The notes under the pieces: model-generated
Database searches by the model: none
What the model was told of the DNA's origin: nothing
Seen by the model: the letters and a program-made list of their open reading frames with translations, nothing else
Assembly (NCBI GenBank): GCA_029857655.1
Contig: JAOUGR010000094.1
Location: 1 to 7,478, forward strand
Direction: 5' to 3'
Source: Gammaproteobacteria bacterium
GTDB lineage: Bacteria; Pseudomonadota; Gammaproteobacteria; Steroidobacterales; Steroidobacteraceae
DNA: 7,478 bases
Shown here: piece after piece, positions 1 to 6,124 of the stretch
How the letters are laid out: each line of letters opens with the position of its first letter
Numbering within the stretch: the stretch's first letter is position 1
Position numbers and translations under genes: made by a program

Positions 1-1681
1 TGTACGTCTTGGACCGGCTCGGGATGCCCGAGGTGGCAAAAGCCGGATTCGCGGTGTACGCGGGGTTGATGTAAGGGTTCGAGAAGAACGCGAACTCCGG
101 CGTCTGCGCGCGTGCATTGGCGCCTGTCGGGACGTTGTTGTCGACGTCGCGCTTCTCGCTGTCGTAGCGTAGTGCCAGCGCGAGTTCGACGCCCTCGGAG
201 ATATCGTAGGCAAGCTGCCCGAAGCCTGCATACACCTTGCTGTTGAAGGTGTCGTCGTACAGAAGGTCGGTGGGGTTCGGTCCACTGGTCGGCACGAATG
301 CCTGCGCCAGGAAGTTCTGCTGCAACGAGGCGCCGGTGTTGTCAGCGCCCTGTGAGACCACCACATGGCGCTCGATGTCGGCGAAATATATGCCGGCCAG
401 CCAGCGCAGCCGCTGATCGCCCGGCGAAGTCAGGCGCACCTCCAGGCTCGAGTCTTTCTGGTCGCGCTGCTGATATTGGTAACCGCCACAGGTTGTCGGT
501 CCATACGGGGGCTGGAACGACGATGCATAGGGCGTAAATGACACGATTGTGTAGGGGGGGCCCGGAGGGATATCGCCGGTCTGGTCCCTGCCGTAGTTAA
601 ACGGCGCCGGGAGCGGCGTGTCGCCAAACCGCGCGGCAAATGACGCCGCGCATGAAGGCGTAAGCGCATAAAGGAAGAACGCGTCGCTCGCGCCGTCGGT
701 GAGGAAGAAGTTGGTCTGGTCGTTGTACGCCAAGACGGTGGTCAGTTCTCCCACGCCAGTATCCCAATTGCCCTTGATGGAGATGTTCTTGTTCTCCTGC
801 TCGTTGCGGGGCTTGATGTTGTTCGTATAGAAGAAGCTGTGCTGGTTCGGATCCTCGTCGAAGGGCGGGGCCGCGAAAATTACCGCTGCCTCGGCAAAAG
901 ACACGGCGGCGTTGAATTTAATGGCACCGGATTTGATCTTCGAGTACTTGGCCTTCACGTCGAAGCTGCCGTTGCCGGCATCGAAGTTGAGGCGTCCAGA
1001 AGCACCTGTTTCCTCGAAGTAGTCGGTGCAGTCATCGCAATCGAGCAGGGTGTTTGTCCACTGGCCATCAGTGCTGTGCGTATAGACGGAAAGGCTGCCC
1101 TTCGCGTTGTCGCCGAGCGGCCCACTCATATAAAGGCTGCCCTTGTAAGTGTTGTCGGTCCCGTAGCCCGCGCCGACCTCGAACTCGGCCGTATCGCCCG
1201 GCTTGCGCGTCGTGAGAATCATCGCGCCGGCCAGCGCATTGCGCCCATACAGGGCGCCCTGGGGTCCCTTCAGAACCTCGACCTGCGTGACGTTGTTCAG
1301 CTCCTGGTTCAGCGCATTGGGGTTGGTTTGCAGCACGCCGTCGATGACCAGTGCGAAGTTCGTTTCGGCATCGCGGCCGGTATTGATGCCACGGATCACG
1401 ACCTGCAGATCGCCGGCCTCGGCCGCCTGCACCTGCGCAACGCCTGGCGTCAGCGCGATAAAGTCAGCCGGCCGTTCGATGCCCGCCGACTTGATTTCGG
1501 CGGCCGTGAAAGCCTGGACCGTGACAGGCACATCCTCGATCTTCTCCGCGCGCTGCCGGGCGGTGACCACGACTTCGGGCAGTGCTGATTCAGCCTGCGG
1601 TTCGGCAGCGGCACCCGCGGCGGCCAGGATGCTCGCGACGGCAATGGCAATGGCGGGCGTGGTGGGCGTGAAGTGGTGCAT
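1..1681 (-). CDS. TonB-dependent outer-membrane receptor, N-terminal part (C-terminus beyond left edge)
   Basis: The minus strand is open from an ATG at 1679-1681 to the window's left end: 560 codons without a stop. The protein imports a large or scarce nutrient across the outer membrane using TonB energy; the substrate is not evident. Residues 1-26 look like a signal peptide (hydrophobic stretch ending AAGAAA before EPQ). The plug domain follows, opening with [11 protein letters not shown] (34-44), a usual start in this family, and containing [10 protein letters not shown] (95-104) and the hallmark [17 protein letters not shown] (137-153). From about residue 165 the sequence alternates as beta-barrel strands and loops, for example [11 protein letters not shown] (484-494). 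Cysteines 215 and 218 lie close together in a probable loop. Full-length relatives usually have 700-900 residues, so perhaps a third is missing. The start is supported by GAGGGAG at 1684-1690. The gene diverges from leuC. Family certain; siderophore, sugar-acid or other ligand unresolved. Confidence 0.93.
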   Translation of the reverse strand, partial: MHHFTPTTPAIAIAVASILAAAGAAAEPQAESALPEVVVTARQRAEKIEDVPVTVQAFTAAEIKSAGIERPADFIALTPGVAQVQAAEAGDLQVVIRGINTGRDAETNFALVIDGVLQTNPNALNQELNNVTQVEVLKGPQGALYGRNALAGAMILTTRKPGDTAEFEVGAGYGTDNTYKGSLYMSGPLGDNAKGSLSVYTHSTDGQWTNTLLDCDDCTDYFEETGASGRLNFDAGNGSFDVKAKYSKIKSGAIKFNAAVSFAEAAVIFAAPPFDEDPNQHSFFYTNNIKPRNEQENKNISIKGNWDTGVGELTTVLAYNDQTNFFLTDGASDAFFLYALTPSCAASFAARFGDTPLPAPFNYGRDQTGDIPPGPPYTIVSFTPYASSFQPPYGPTTCGGYQYQQRDQKDSSLEVRLTSPGDQRLRWLAGIYFADIERHVVVSQGADNTGASLQQNFLAQAFVPTSGPNPTDLLYDDTFNSKVYAGFGQLAYDISEGVELALALRYDSEKRDVDNNVPTGANARAQTPEFAFFSNPYINPAYTANPAFATSGIPSRSKTY

Positions 1682-1683
1682 GG

Positions 1684-1690
1684 CTCCCTC
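1684..1690 (-). promoter_or_regulatory. Ribosome binding site of the TonB receptor
   Basis: On the minus strand GAGGGAG stands just before CC-ATG. The purine run matches the anti-Shine-Dalgarno sequence and fixes the receptor start at 1681. The perfect palindrome at 1694-1707 lies only 3 bases further upstream, so a protein bound there, or RNA pairing there, could affect ribosome access. Confidence 0.6.
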
Positions 1691-1693
1691 GCA

Positions 1694-1707
1694 GGGTTCT
1701 AGAACCC
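1694..1707. repeat. 14-bp perfect palindrome in the receptor leader
   Basis: GGGTTCTAGAACCC is a perfect inverted repeat with no spacer. Having no loop, it is a better candidate for a dimeric protein-binding site than for a hairpin. It lies between the receptor's ribosome binding site and the GTATAC palindrome at 1713-1722. The central CTAG is generally uncommon in proteobacterial DNA. The binding protein is unknown; chance occurrence is possible. Confidence 0.45.
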
Positions 1708-1712
1708 CGTTG

Positions 1713-1722
1713 TTGTATACAA
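1713..1722. promoter_or_regulatory. Candidate GntR-family (FadR/UxuR-type) operator between receptor and leuC
   Basis: TTGTATACAA is a perfect 10-bp palindrome in the divergent intergenic region. From family knowledge, GntR regulators of the FadR subfamily bind palindromes of the TNGTNNNACNA type, and UxuR/ExuR- and VanR-like members use a GTATAC core. It lies 32-41 bases upstream of the receptor ATG and 82-91 upstream of the leuC ATG, so it could control either or both genes. On the leuC strand a weak promoter may overlap it (TTGTAT 1713-1718, CATACT 1738-1743), but the 19-bp spacing is poor. No regulator gene lies in the window. The assignment rests on motif resemblance only. Confidence 0.4.
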
Positions 1723-1788
1723 AACAGGCGTCCGGATCATACTCTGAGCATTAATGAAGCCGCAATATCGGGTCCTGGAGCCTGGACG

Positions 1789-1794
1789 GTATAC
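1789..1794. promoter_or_regulatory. Second GTATAC core, possible auxiliary operator
   Basis: A GTATAC hexamer lies just upstream of the leuC start. Its centre is 74 bp from the centre of the 1713-1722 palindrome, close to seven DNA turns. Unlike that site, the flanks are not symmetric, so it is at best a weak half-conserved site and may be chance. Confidence 0.2.
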
Positions 1795-1803
1795 ACAGTG
1801 GCC

Positions 1804-3204
1804 ATGACGAAGCAGACGATGTTCGAGAAGATCTGGCGGGCCCACGAGGTCGTGCCGGAGTCCGCCGAAGCGCCCGCAGTCCTGTACATCGACCTGCACC
1901 TGGTCCACGAGGTCACCTCGGCGCAGGCCTTCCGGTTGCTGCGCGAGCGGGGGATTCCAGTGCGCCGCCCGGACCGGACCGTGGCGACACTCGATCATGC
2001 GACGCCGACCGATACCCGGCAGCTCTTCGGCGGTGTGCCGATCCGGCTCGAGTCGGCGGCCCGGCAGATCGAGGAACTCGAACGCAATGCGGCCGCATCC
2101 GGCATCGAGCTCTTCGGGCTGCGCGACAAGCACCGCGGCATCGTGCACGTGATCGGTCCCGAGCTCGGCCTGACCCAGCCCGGCATGACGATCGTTTGCG
2201 GTGACAGCCACACCAGCACGCATGGCGCCTTCGGCACGCTGGCCTTCGGCATCGGGACGACCGAGGTCGGGCACGTGCTCGCAACCCAGTGCCTGTTGCA
2301 GCGCAAGCCGAAGACCCTTGCGGTCGAAGTGCGCGGCAAGTTTGCCCACGGGGTCAGCGCCAAGGATCTCGTGCTGGCGATCATTGCGCAGCTCGGCGTG
2401 GCGGGCGGCAGCGGGCAGGTCATCGAGTATCGCGGCGAGGCCGTCCGCGCGCTTTCGATGGATGAACGCATGACGGTCTGCAACATGTCCATCGAGGCCG
2501 GCGCCCGGGCCGGCATGATCGCGCCGGACGAGACGACATTCACATATATGCGTGGCCGTCCGCGCGCCCCGGCAGGCGCGGAATGGGAGCGCGCGCTTGC
2601 AGCCTGGCAGCAGTTGCCGAGCGACGCGGGCGCGGCATTCGATCGCGAAGTGGCGCTCGACGCATCGGACGTCCCGCCGATGATCAGCTACGGCACCAAT
2701 CCCGGCATGTCGATTCCGGTCAACGGGATCATACCGATGCGGAACGACGAGTCTTTCCTGAAAGCCATGCAATACATGGCCTTTGCACCGGGCGATATGC
2801 TGGCCGGCAAGCCGGTCGACATCGTGTTCATCGGCAGCTGCACGAATTCGCGCCTGTCGGATCTGCGCGCGGCGGCGGCCCTGCTGCGTGGGCGCAAGGT
2901 TGCGAGCGGCGTGCGCATGCTGGTCGTGCCGGGCTCGCAGCAGGTCAAGCAGGCGGCAGAGGCCGAGGGGCTGCACGAAGTGTTCACCGGTGCCGGCGCA
3001 GAATGGCGCGAGTCCGGCTGCTCGATGTGCGTCGGCATCAATGGCGACACGGCGCCCGCAGGCCGTTACGTCGTCAGCACCAGCAACCGGAATTTCGAGG
3101 GGCGCCAGGGCCAGGGCGCGCGCACGCTGCTGGCAAGCCCGGTGACTGCGGCTGCGGCTGCGGTCACCGGCCGCATTACCGATCCGCGCGACCTGATGTC
3201 CTGA
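1804..3204 (+). CDS. leuC: 3-isopropylmalate dehydratase large subunit (LeuC-type aconitase-family hydro-lyase)
   Basis: The product is the [4Fe-4S] catalytic subunit of isopropylmalate isomerase, which with LeuD interconverts 2- and 3-isopropylmalate in cytosolic leucine synthesis; paralogues act on related malates. Starting at ATG 1804 it has 466 residues, the same as E. coli LeuC as I recall it. An in-frame GTG at 1798 would add two residues; neither start has a clear Shine-Dalgarno. Family motifs visible: [12 protein letters not shown] (28-39), [18 protein letters not shown] (127-144), and the cluster cysteines in SCTNS (Cys346) and GCSMC (Cys406, Cys409). [12 protein letters not shown] (425-436) is also present. 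All catalytic hallmarks look intact, so an active enzyme is expected. Several stretches ([26 protein letters not shown] near the end) recall Bacteroidota LeuC from memory. leuD follows 19 bp later. leuA and leuB are absent nearby and a TonB receptor diverges from it, so a paralogue acting on another 2- or 3-substituted malate is possible. Confidence 0.93.
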   Translation: MTKQTMFEKIWRAHEVVPESAEAPAVLYIDLHLVHEVTSAQAFRLLRERGIPVRRPDRTVATLDHATPTDTRQLFGGVPIRLESAARQIEELERNAAASGIELFGLRDKHRGIVHVIGPELGLTQPGMTIVCGDSHTSTHGAFGTLAFGIGTTEVGHVLATQCLLQRKPKTLAVEVRGKFAHGVSAKDLVLAIIAQLGVAGGSGQVIEYRGEAVRALSMDERMTVCNMSIEAGARAGMIAPDETTFTYMRGRPRAPAGAEWERALAAWQQLPSDAGAAFDREVALDASDVPPMISYGTNPGMSIPVNGIIPMRNDESFLKAMQYMAFAPGDMLAGKPVDIVFIGSCTNSRLSDLRAAAALLRGRKVASGVRMLVVPGSQQVKQAAEAEGLHEVFTGAGAEWRESGCSMCVGINGDTAPAGRYVVSTSNRNFEGRQGQGARTLLASPVTAAAAAVTGRITDPRDLMS

Positions 3205-3210
3205 GGCGCC

Positions 3211-3215
3211 GGGAG
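3211..3215 (+). promoter_or_regulatory. Ribosome binding site of leuD
   Basis: GGGAG sits 8 bases before the ATG at 3224, within the 19-bp gap after the leuC stop. It fixes the leuD start and supports translation from a shared leuCD mRNA. Confidence 0.6.
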
Positions 3216-3223
3216 ACCGAATC

Positions 3224-3802
3224 ATGCAAGTCATCCGCCGTATCCGTTCGCGAACGCTCGTGCTGCCTGCCGCCGACGTGGACACCGACCAGATCTTTCC
3301 GGCCCGTTTCCTGACCACGACCAGCCGCGATGGGCTCGGCCGGGCCCTGTTCGCGGACTGGCGGTTCGACGCCGAGGGCCGCCCGCGGCCAGAGTTCGTG
3401 CTGAACCGCCCAGAGTCTGCCGGTTGCTCCATCCTGGTCGCCGGCCGCAACTTTGGCGGTGGTTCGTCGCGCGAGCACGCCCCCTGGGCGCTTCTTGATT
3501 ACGGCATCCGTGCGGTGATCAGCACTTCGATCGCCGACATCTTTTTCAGCAATGCGGTGAAAAACGGATTGTTGCCGGTGATCGTCGACGAGGACACTCA
3601 CCAATGGCTGCTGGCGCATCCCGGTGCCGAGCTGGAGATCGATCTGGAGGCGATAACGGTGGCATTGCCAGATGGCCGCCGCGCCGGATTCCCGATGGAA
3701 GCCTTCGCGCGTCACTGCCTGCTGCACGGGGTCGACGAACTCGGGTACCTGATATCGTGCCTGCCGGCGATCGAAGCCCATGAAAGAACCAACGCCCGCT
3801 AA
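3224..3802 (+). CDS. leuD: 3-isopropylmalate dehydratase small subunit (LeuD-type)
   Basis: This is the swivel-domain subunit that pairs with LeuC to form the isomerase heterodimer and contributes to the substrate pocket. It has 192 residues, near the usual 200. Visible motifs are [12 protein letters not shown] (19-30), DWRFD (45-49), the signature [15 protein letters not shown] (76-90) and [16 protein letters not shown] (104-119), ending with [15 protein letters not shown] (164-178). The signature Gly-Ser-Ser-Arg-Glu-His is intact. The residue after NFG, usually Cys or Ser in relatives I recall, is Gly79. The N-terminus lacks the KHTG stretch of E. coli LeuD. The DTDQIxPARFL form and C-terminal LISCL pattern recall Bacteroidota sequences, agreeing with the impression from leuC. 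It is the second gene of a two-gene operon, and a terminator overlaps its stop. Substrate could be isopropylmalate or a relative. Confidence 0.92.
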   Translation: MQVIRRIRSRTLVLPAADVDTDQIFPARFLTTTSRDGLGRALFADWRFDAEGRPRPEFVLNRPESAGCSILVAGRNFGGGSSREHAPWALLDYGIRAVISTSIADIFFSNAVKNGLLPVIVDEDTHQWLLAHPGAELEIDLEAITVALPDGRRAGFPMEAFARHCLLHGVDELGYLISCLPAIEAHERTNAR

Positions 3803-3810
3803 AAGCGGGC
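3794..3810 (+). terminator. Hairpin terminator overlapping the leuD stop codon
   Basis: GCCCGCT (3794-3800) pairs with AGCGGGC (3804-3810) around a three-base AAA loop: a 7-bp GC-rich stem. The following bases (CTCGTGTTG) are only moderately U-rich, so intrinsic termination may be partial. The stem includes the first base of the TAA stop codon at 3800-3802. Confidence 0.6.
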
Positions 3811-3862
3811 CTCGTGTTGCCGCCTCGCGACATCAAATACGCACAAATGACGGGAAAATCGT

Positions 3863-3868
3863 TAAACT
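3863..3868 (+). promoter_or_regulatory. Possible -10 element of the small secreted protein gene
   Basis: TAAACT matches four of six positions of TATAAT and ends 11 bases before the ATG at 3880. No convincing -35 element is seen at 17-18 bp. If used, transcription would begin about 5 bases before the start codon, giving a nearly leaderless mRNA, in keeping with the absence of a Shine-Dalgarno. The rest of the gap 3811-3879 holds only a 9-codon reading frame (3847-3876). Confidence 0.25.
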
Positions 3869-3879
3869 CGCGCTGACAA

Positions 3880-4236
3880 ATGAGCAGTTTTCGTATTATT
3901 GCCGCAGCACTGCTGGTTGCAGCCCTCTTTTCGGCGCCGGCCCTGGCCGCGCGAATCCCCGGGCACTTCACCAACGGCGTTTACAAGAACCCACAGAAGG
4001 TCTTCACGGTGTGCTCACCGCTCGGAAAGATCGTCTATGGTAAGGACGAGCCCGTTCACAACGATTCCTGGCGCGGGATGGCCGTCGTTGCCCACGACCA
4101 GCGTTTTTATCTTTTGATGACCGAACTGCGCGTCGAGGCTCTGGCTACCCCGGACTGGAAATACGACGCTGATGCAGCCGACTGGAACCAGTTCCTCCCG
4201 GAACTCGAGGACCTGACCAGCGCATCAATTTCCTGA
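3880..4236 (+). CDS. Small secreted protein of unknown family
   Basis: I do not recognise this 118-residue protein. Residues 1-23 form a clear Sec signal peptide: a short start with one Arg, a hydrophobic core IIAAALLVAALF and an APALA-A cleavage site, so the mature protein is probably periplasmic or secreted. The mature part (about 95 residues) has one cysteine (Cys45), several aromatics (FYLLM 76-80, DWKYDADAADW 92-102) and an acidic C-terminal third ending in LPELEDLTSASIS. A single cysteine makes an internal disulfide impossible. There is no lipobox and no second membrane segment. The start is chosen because the signal peptide begins there and an in-frame stop (TGA 3874-3876) lies just upstream; no Shine-Dalgarno is visible. 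The lipoprotein gene starts 36 bp downstream on the same strand, suggesting a shared transcript and an envelope role. A real gene is likely because of the signal peptide and good codon use. Confidence 0.75.
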   Translation: MSSFRIIAAALLVAALFSAPALAARIPGHFTNGVYKNPQKVFTVCSPLGKIVYGKDEPVHNDSWRGMAVVAHDQRFYLLMTELRVEALATPDWKYDADAADWNQFLPELEDLTSASIS

Positions 4237-4259
4237 AGCAGTAGCTTCCCCCGACACAT

Positions 4260-4264
4260 GGAGA
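4260..4264 (+). promoter_or_regulatory. Ribosome binding site deciding the lipoprotein start
   Basis: GGAGA lies 8 bases before the ATG at 4273. An earlier in-frame ATG at 4258 overlaps this site and has no ribosome binding site of its own, so 4273 is preferred. That start also places MLKTKSRS directly at the signal peptide. Confidence 0.6.
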
Positions 4265-4272
4265 CACAAACG

Positions 4273-5118
4273 ATGTTGAAGACAAAGTCCAGATCACCCG
4301 CACTATTGATACCGGCCGTAATGGCGGTCCTGGCGCTCGCCGCCTGCGGCAACAAGACACCGCCGGCGCCCTCCAGCGAAGATCCGGCCGTGCAGGCCCA
4401 GATCGACAAGGACGTGGAGATGAAGGCGAAGGAAGAAGAGCTGGCACGCAAGGAGGCCGAGCTTGCGCTGAAGGAGCGCGAGCAGGATCTTGCGCGTCGC
4501 GAAGCCGAACTTGCCAAGGCGAAGACATCCACGAAACCGAAGACTGCCGCTGCGCCTGCGTCAACGGCCGCCGCCACGCCGACACCGGTGGCATCGGGTC
4601 CGCGCAAGTACACCGTACCGGCGGGCACGTCGCTGTCGGTTCAGTTGCCGGCGACCATCACGACCAAGACCGCAAAGGTCGGCGATCGCATTTCGGCCAA
4701 CCTGTCGAATGATCTCGTCGTCGACGGCAAGGTCATTGCCAAGGCGGGCGCGCTGCTGCAGGGTTCGGTGACCGAAGTCGTCTCCGGGAGCCACAAGATC
4801 GGTGGCACGCCTTCCCTGAGTCTCGCATTCGACAACCTGGTGCTCGCTGACGGCAGCGATAAACTCGTTTCCGGGCGGATCACCGAAGTATCCGCGAAGA
4901 GCGACACCGGGCGCGATACCGCGAAGATTGCGGGCGGTGCGGCGGTCGGCGCGATCCTCGGTCACCAGGTGAGCAGCAAGAACGGCACGATCATCGGCGG
5001 CCTGCTGGGTGCTGCCGCTGGTGCCGCTGCCGCGAAGAACACCGGCACAGAAGTCGAGCTGCCGGCGGGCACCGTCATCGGCTTCACGCTCGATTCGCCG
5101 GTGAACGTGGAGATGTAA
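4273..5118 (+). CDS. Outer-membrane lipoprotein with coiled coil, beta domain and glycine zipper
   Basis: The predicted 281-residue product begins with a lipoprotein signal: basic MLKTKSRS, a hydrophobic core and the lipobox LAAC with lipidated Cys25. The next residue is Gly rather than Asp, which fits outer-membrane sorting. Residues 41-86 are a highly charged Glu/Lys/Arg/Ala helix with repeating ELARKEAEL-like units, a probable coiled coil. A Pro/Ala/Thr linker (87-110) leads to a beta-rich region (112-205) starting YTVPAGTSLSVQLP and containing GDRISANLSNDLVVDGKV. Residues 219-256 are a glycine-zipper stretch (GGAAVGAILG, then IIGGLLGAAAGAAAA), able to pack against or enter a membrane. The last 24 residues repeat the domain's opening (VELPAGTVIGFTL). 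Exact function is unknown; an envelope-structure or stress role is inferred from architecture. It follows the small secreted protein gene and converges with the diguanylate cyclase gene. An ATG at 4258 would add five residues. Confidence 0.85.
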   Translation: MLKTKSRSPALLIPAVMAVLALAACGNKTPPAPSSEDPAVQAQIDKDVEMKAKEEELARKEAELALKEREQDLARREAELAKAKTSTKPKTAAAPASTAAATPTPVASGPRKYTVPAGTSLSVQLPATITTKTAKVGDRISANLSNDLVVDGKVIAKAGALLQGSVTEVVSGSHKIGGTPSLSLAFDNLVLADGSDKLVSGRITEVSAKSDTGRDTAKIAGGAAVGAILGHQVSSKNGTIIGGLLGAAAGAAAAKNTGTEVELPAGTVIGFTLDSPVNVEM

Positions 5119-5134
5119 CAGGCTCGATGCGGCG

Positions 5135-6097
5135 CTAGTCGCCGTCGCGGCGTTTGTTCCTGTACATCGCCGCGTCGGCGCTGGCGAGCAGCATGTCGAG
5201 GTTCTGATTCAGGGCCGGATCGGAAATTGCCATGCCGACGCTGAATTTCAGCCGGCGGGCAATGGCATCTTCGCGCTTCGCCTGCGCGACCTGGCCGACC
5301 AGGCGCGCCACGAACGCTCTCGCGCCCTCGATGTTCGCGCTATGAATCAACACGCAGAACTCGTCGCCGCCGGTGCGGCCCAAGGCATCGGCCTCGCGGC
5401 AGGTCAGTAGCAGGCAGCGGGCGAACACGGCTAGCGCCTTGTCACCGGCCTCGTGACCAAGCTCATCATTGATCTGCTTGAAACCATTCAGGTCGAACAG
5501 CAGCACGACCACGCTGTGACCCGAACGGTTTGCGGTCGCCAGGCTCAGCTTGGCAATCTGATGGAATCCTCGCCGGTTCTGGATCCGGGTAAGTTCGTCG
5601 GTGGTCGCGAGCTCGACGGACTGCAACTGCTGCTCGGCAAGCAGGGCGAGGTCGCGCAGCATTTCACGATCGGCACCCGGGAATTGGCGCGGCTTGGAAT
5701 CGATGATGCAAAGCGTTCCGATGCGGTGACCGGACTTGGATTTGAGCGGACAGCCGGCGTAAAAACGAATGTGGGGATTCTCGGAGACCAGCGGGTTGTC
5801 GTGGAAGCGCGGGTCAGAGAGGGCATCCTCGACCACAAACACTTCGTGCTGGAGAATTGCATGGCCGCAAAAAGAAATGTTGCGCGGGGTCTCGTTGGCC
5901 GCGAGCCCCTGGCGTGACTTGAACCACTGGCGATCCTGGTCGACGAGGGAGACCAGTGCTATCGGCACGCCAAAAACCCTGCTCGCCACTCGGGTGATGT
6001 TATCCAGCTTTTCGTCACCCGGCGTGTCCAGCAGCTGCATCTGTTGCAGCGCGCGGAGTCTCTGGGTCTCATCATCGGGTTTGAGGGGTTCTTCCAT
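5135..6097 (-). CDS. GAF-GGDEF diguanylate cyclase
   Basis: The protein (320 residues) should make cyclic di-GMP from two GTP in the cytoplasm, controlled by a sensory GAF domain. There is no signal peptide or membrane segment. The GAF domain spans about 24-155, with VSLVDQDRQWFKS (49-61), SFCGHAIL (75-82), VVEDALSDPRF (88-98) and GTLCIID (127-133). The GGDEF domain spans about 163-318: DELTRIQNRRGF (167-178), FDLNGFKQINDELGH (201-215), and an intact GGDEF at 243-247 (bases 5357-5371). The inhibitory-site READ (234-237) lies exactly five residues before GGDEF, so product feedback is expected. Asn204 replaces the Asp often seen in DxDxFK; that variant is common. No EAL domain is present. The start has only a weak upstream GGGTG. 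The hybrid kinase gene ends 27 bp upstream on the same strand, suggesting an operon, but the cyclase has no receiver domain, so direct phosphotransfer to it is not expected. Confidence 0.93.
   Translation of the reverse strand: MEEPLKPDDETQRLRALQQMQLLDTPGDEKLDNITRVASRVFGVPIALVSLVDQDRQWFKSRQGLAANETPRNISFCGHAILQHEVFVVEDALSDPRFHDNPLVSENPHIRFYAGCPLKSKSGHRIGTLCIIDSKPRQFPGADREMLRDLALLAEQQLQSVELATTDELTRIQNRRGFHQIAKLSLATANRSGHSVVVLLFDLNGFKQINDELGHEAGDKALAVFARCLLLTCREADALGRTGGDEFCVLIHSANIEGARAFVARLVGQVAQAKREDAIARRLKFSVGMAISDPALNQNLDMLLASADAAMYRNKRRDGD
5140..5158 (+). terminator. Possible terminator of the lipoprotein gene, inside the converging cyclase gene
   Basis: CGCCG (5140-5144) pairs with CGGCG (5148-5152) around TCG, followed by TTTGTT (5153-5158). 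It begins 22 bases after the lipoprotein stop and lies within the last codons of the opposite-strand cyclase. The stem is short (5 bp) and a competing GGCG/CGCC pairing (5131-5143) is possible, so confidence is modest. Confidence 0.35.
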
Positions 6098-6124
6098 TGG
6101 TCTGCACCCAAGTGAGCAGGTCCG

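Noticed and set aside
839..1588. A 249-codon plus-strand open frame
   Set aside because: It lies antisense to the conserved plug and early barrel of the TonB receptor, whose signature motifs are read on the minus strand. No ribosome site or family motif supports it.
1749..1756. 8-bp palindrome CATTAATG upstream of leuC
   Set aside because: It is short and AT-rich with no further symmetry, so it is readily explained by chance.
2583..3314. A 243-codon plus-strand frame across the leuC-leuD junction
   Set aside because: It is a frame-shifted shadow of leuC and leuD, Arg/Gly/Ala-rich, with no motif; both real genes have intact catalytic signatures and correct lengths.
1699..3450. A 583-codon minus-strand open frame antisense to leuC and the start of leuD
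   Set aside because: It is rich in Arg, His, Ala and Asp, shows no domain, and lies opposite two strongly conserved genes. Long antisense frames are expected in GC-rich coding DNA.
4429..4530. Repeating purine-rich units that could be a DNA tandem repeat
   Set aside because: The periodicity follows from the charged coiled-coil protein sequence (KEAEL-like units). The DNA copies are diverged and of no fixed length, so no separate repeat element is called.
4107..4628. A 173-codon minus-strand frame rich in Ala and Ser
   Set aside because: It is antisense to the secreted protein and the lipoprotein coiled coil. Its low-complexity composition is the complement of Glu/Lys/Ala codons.
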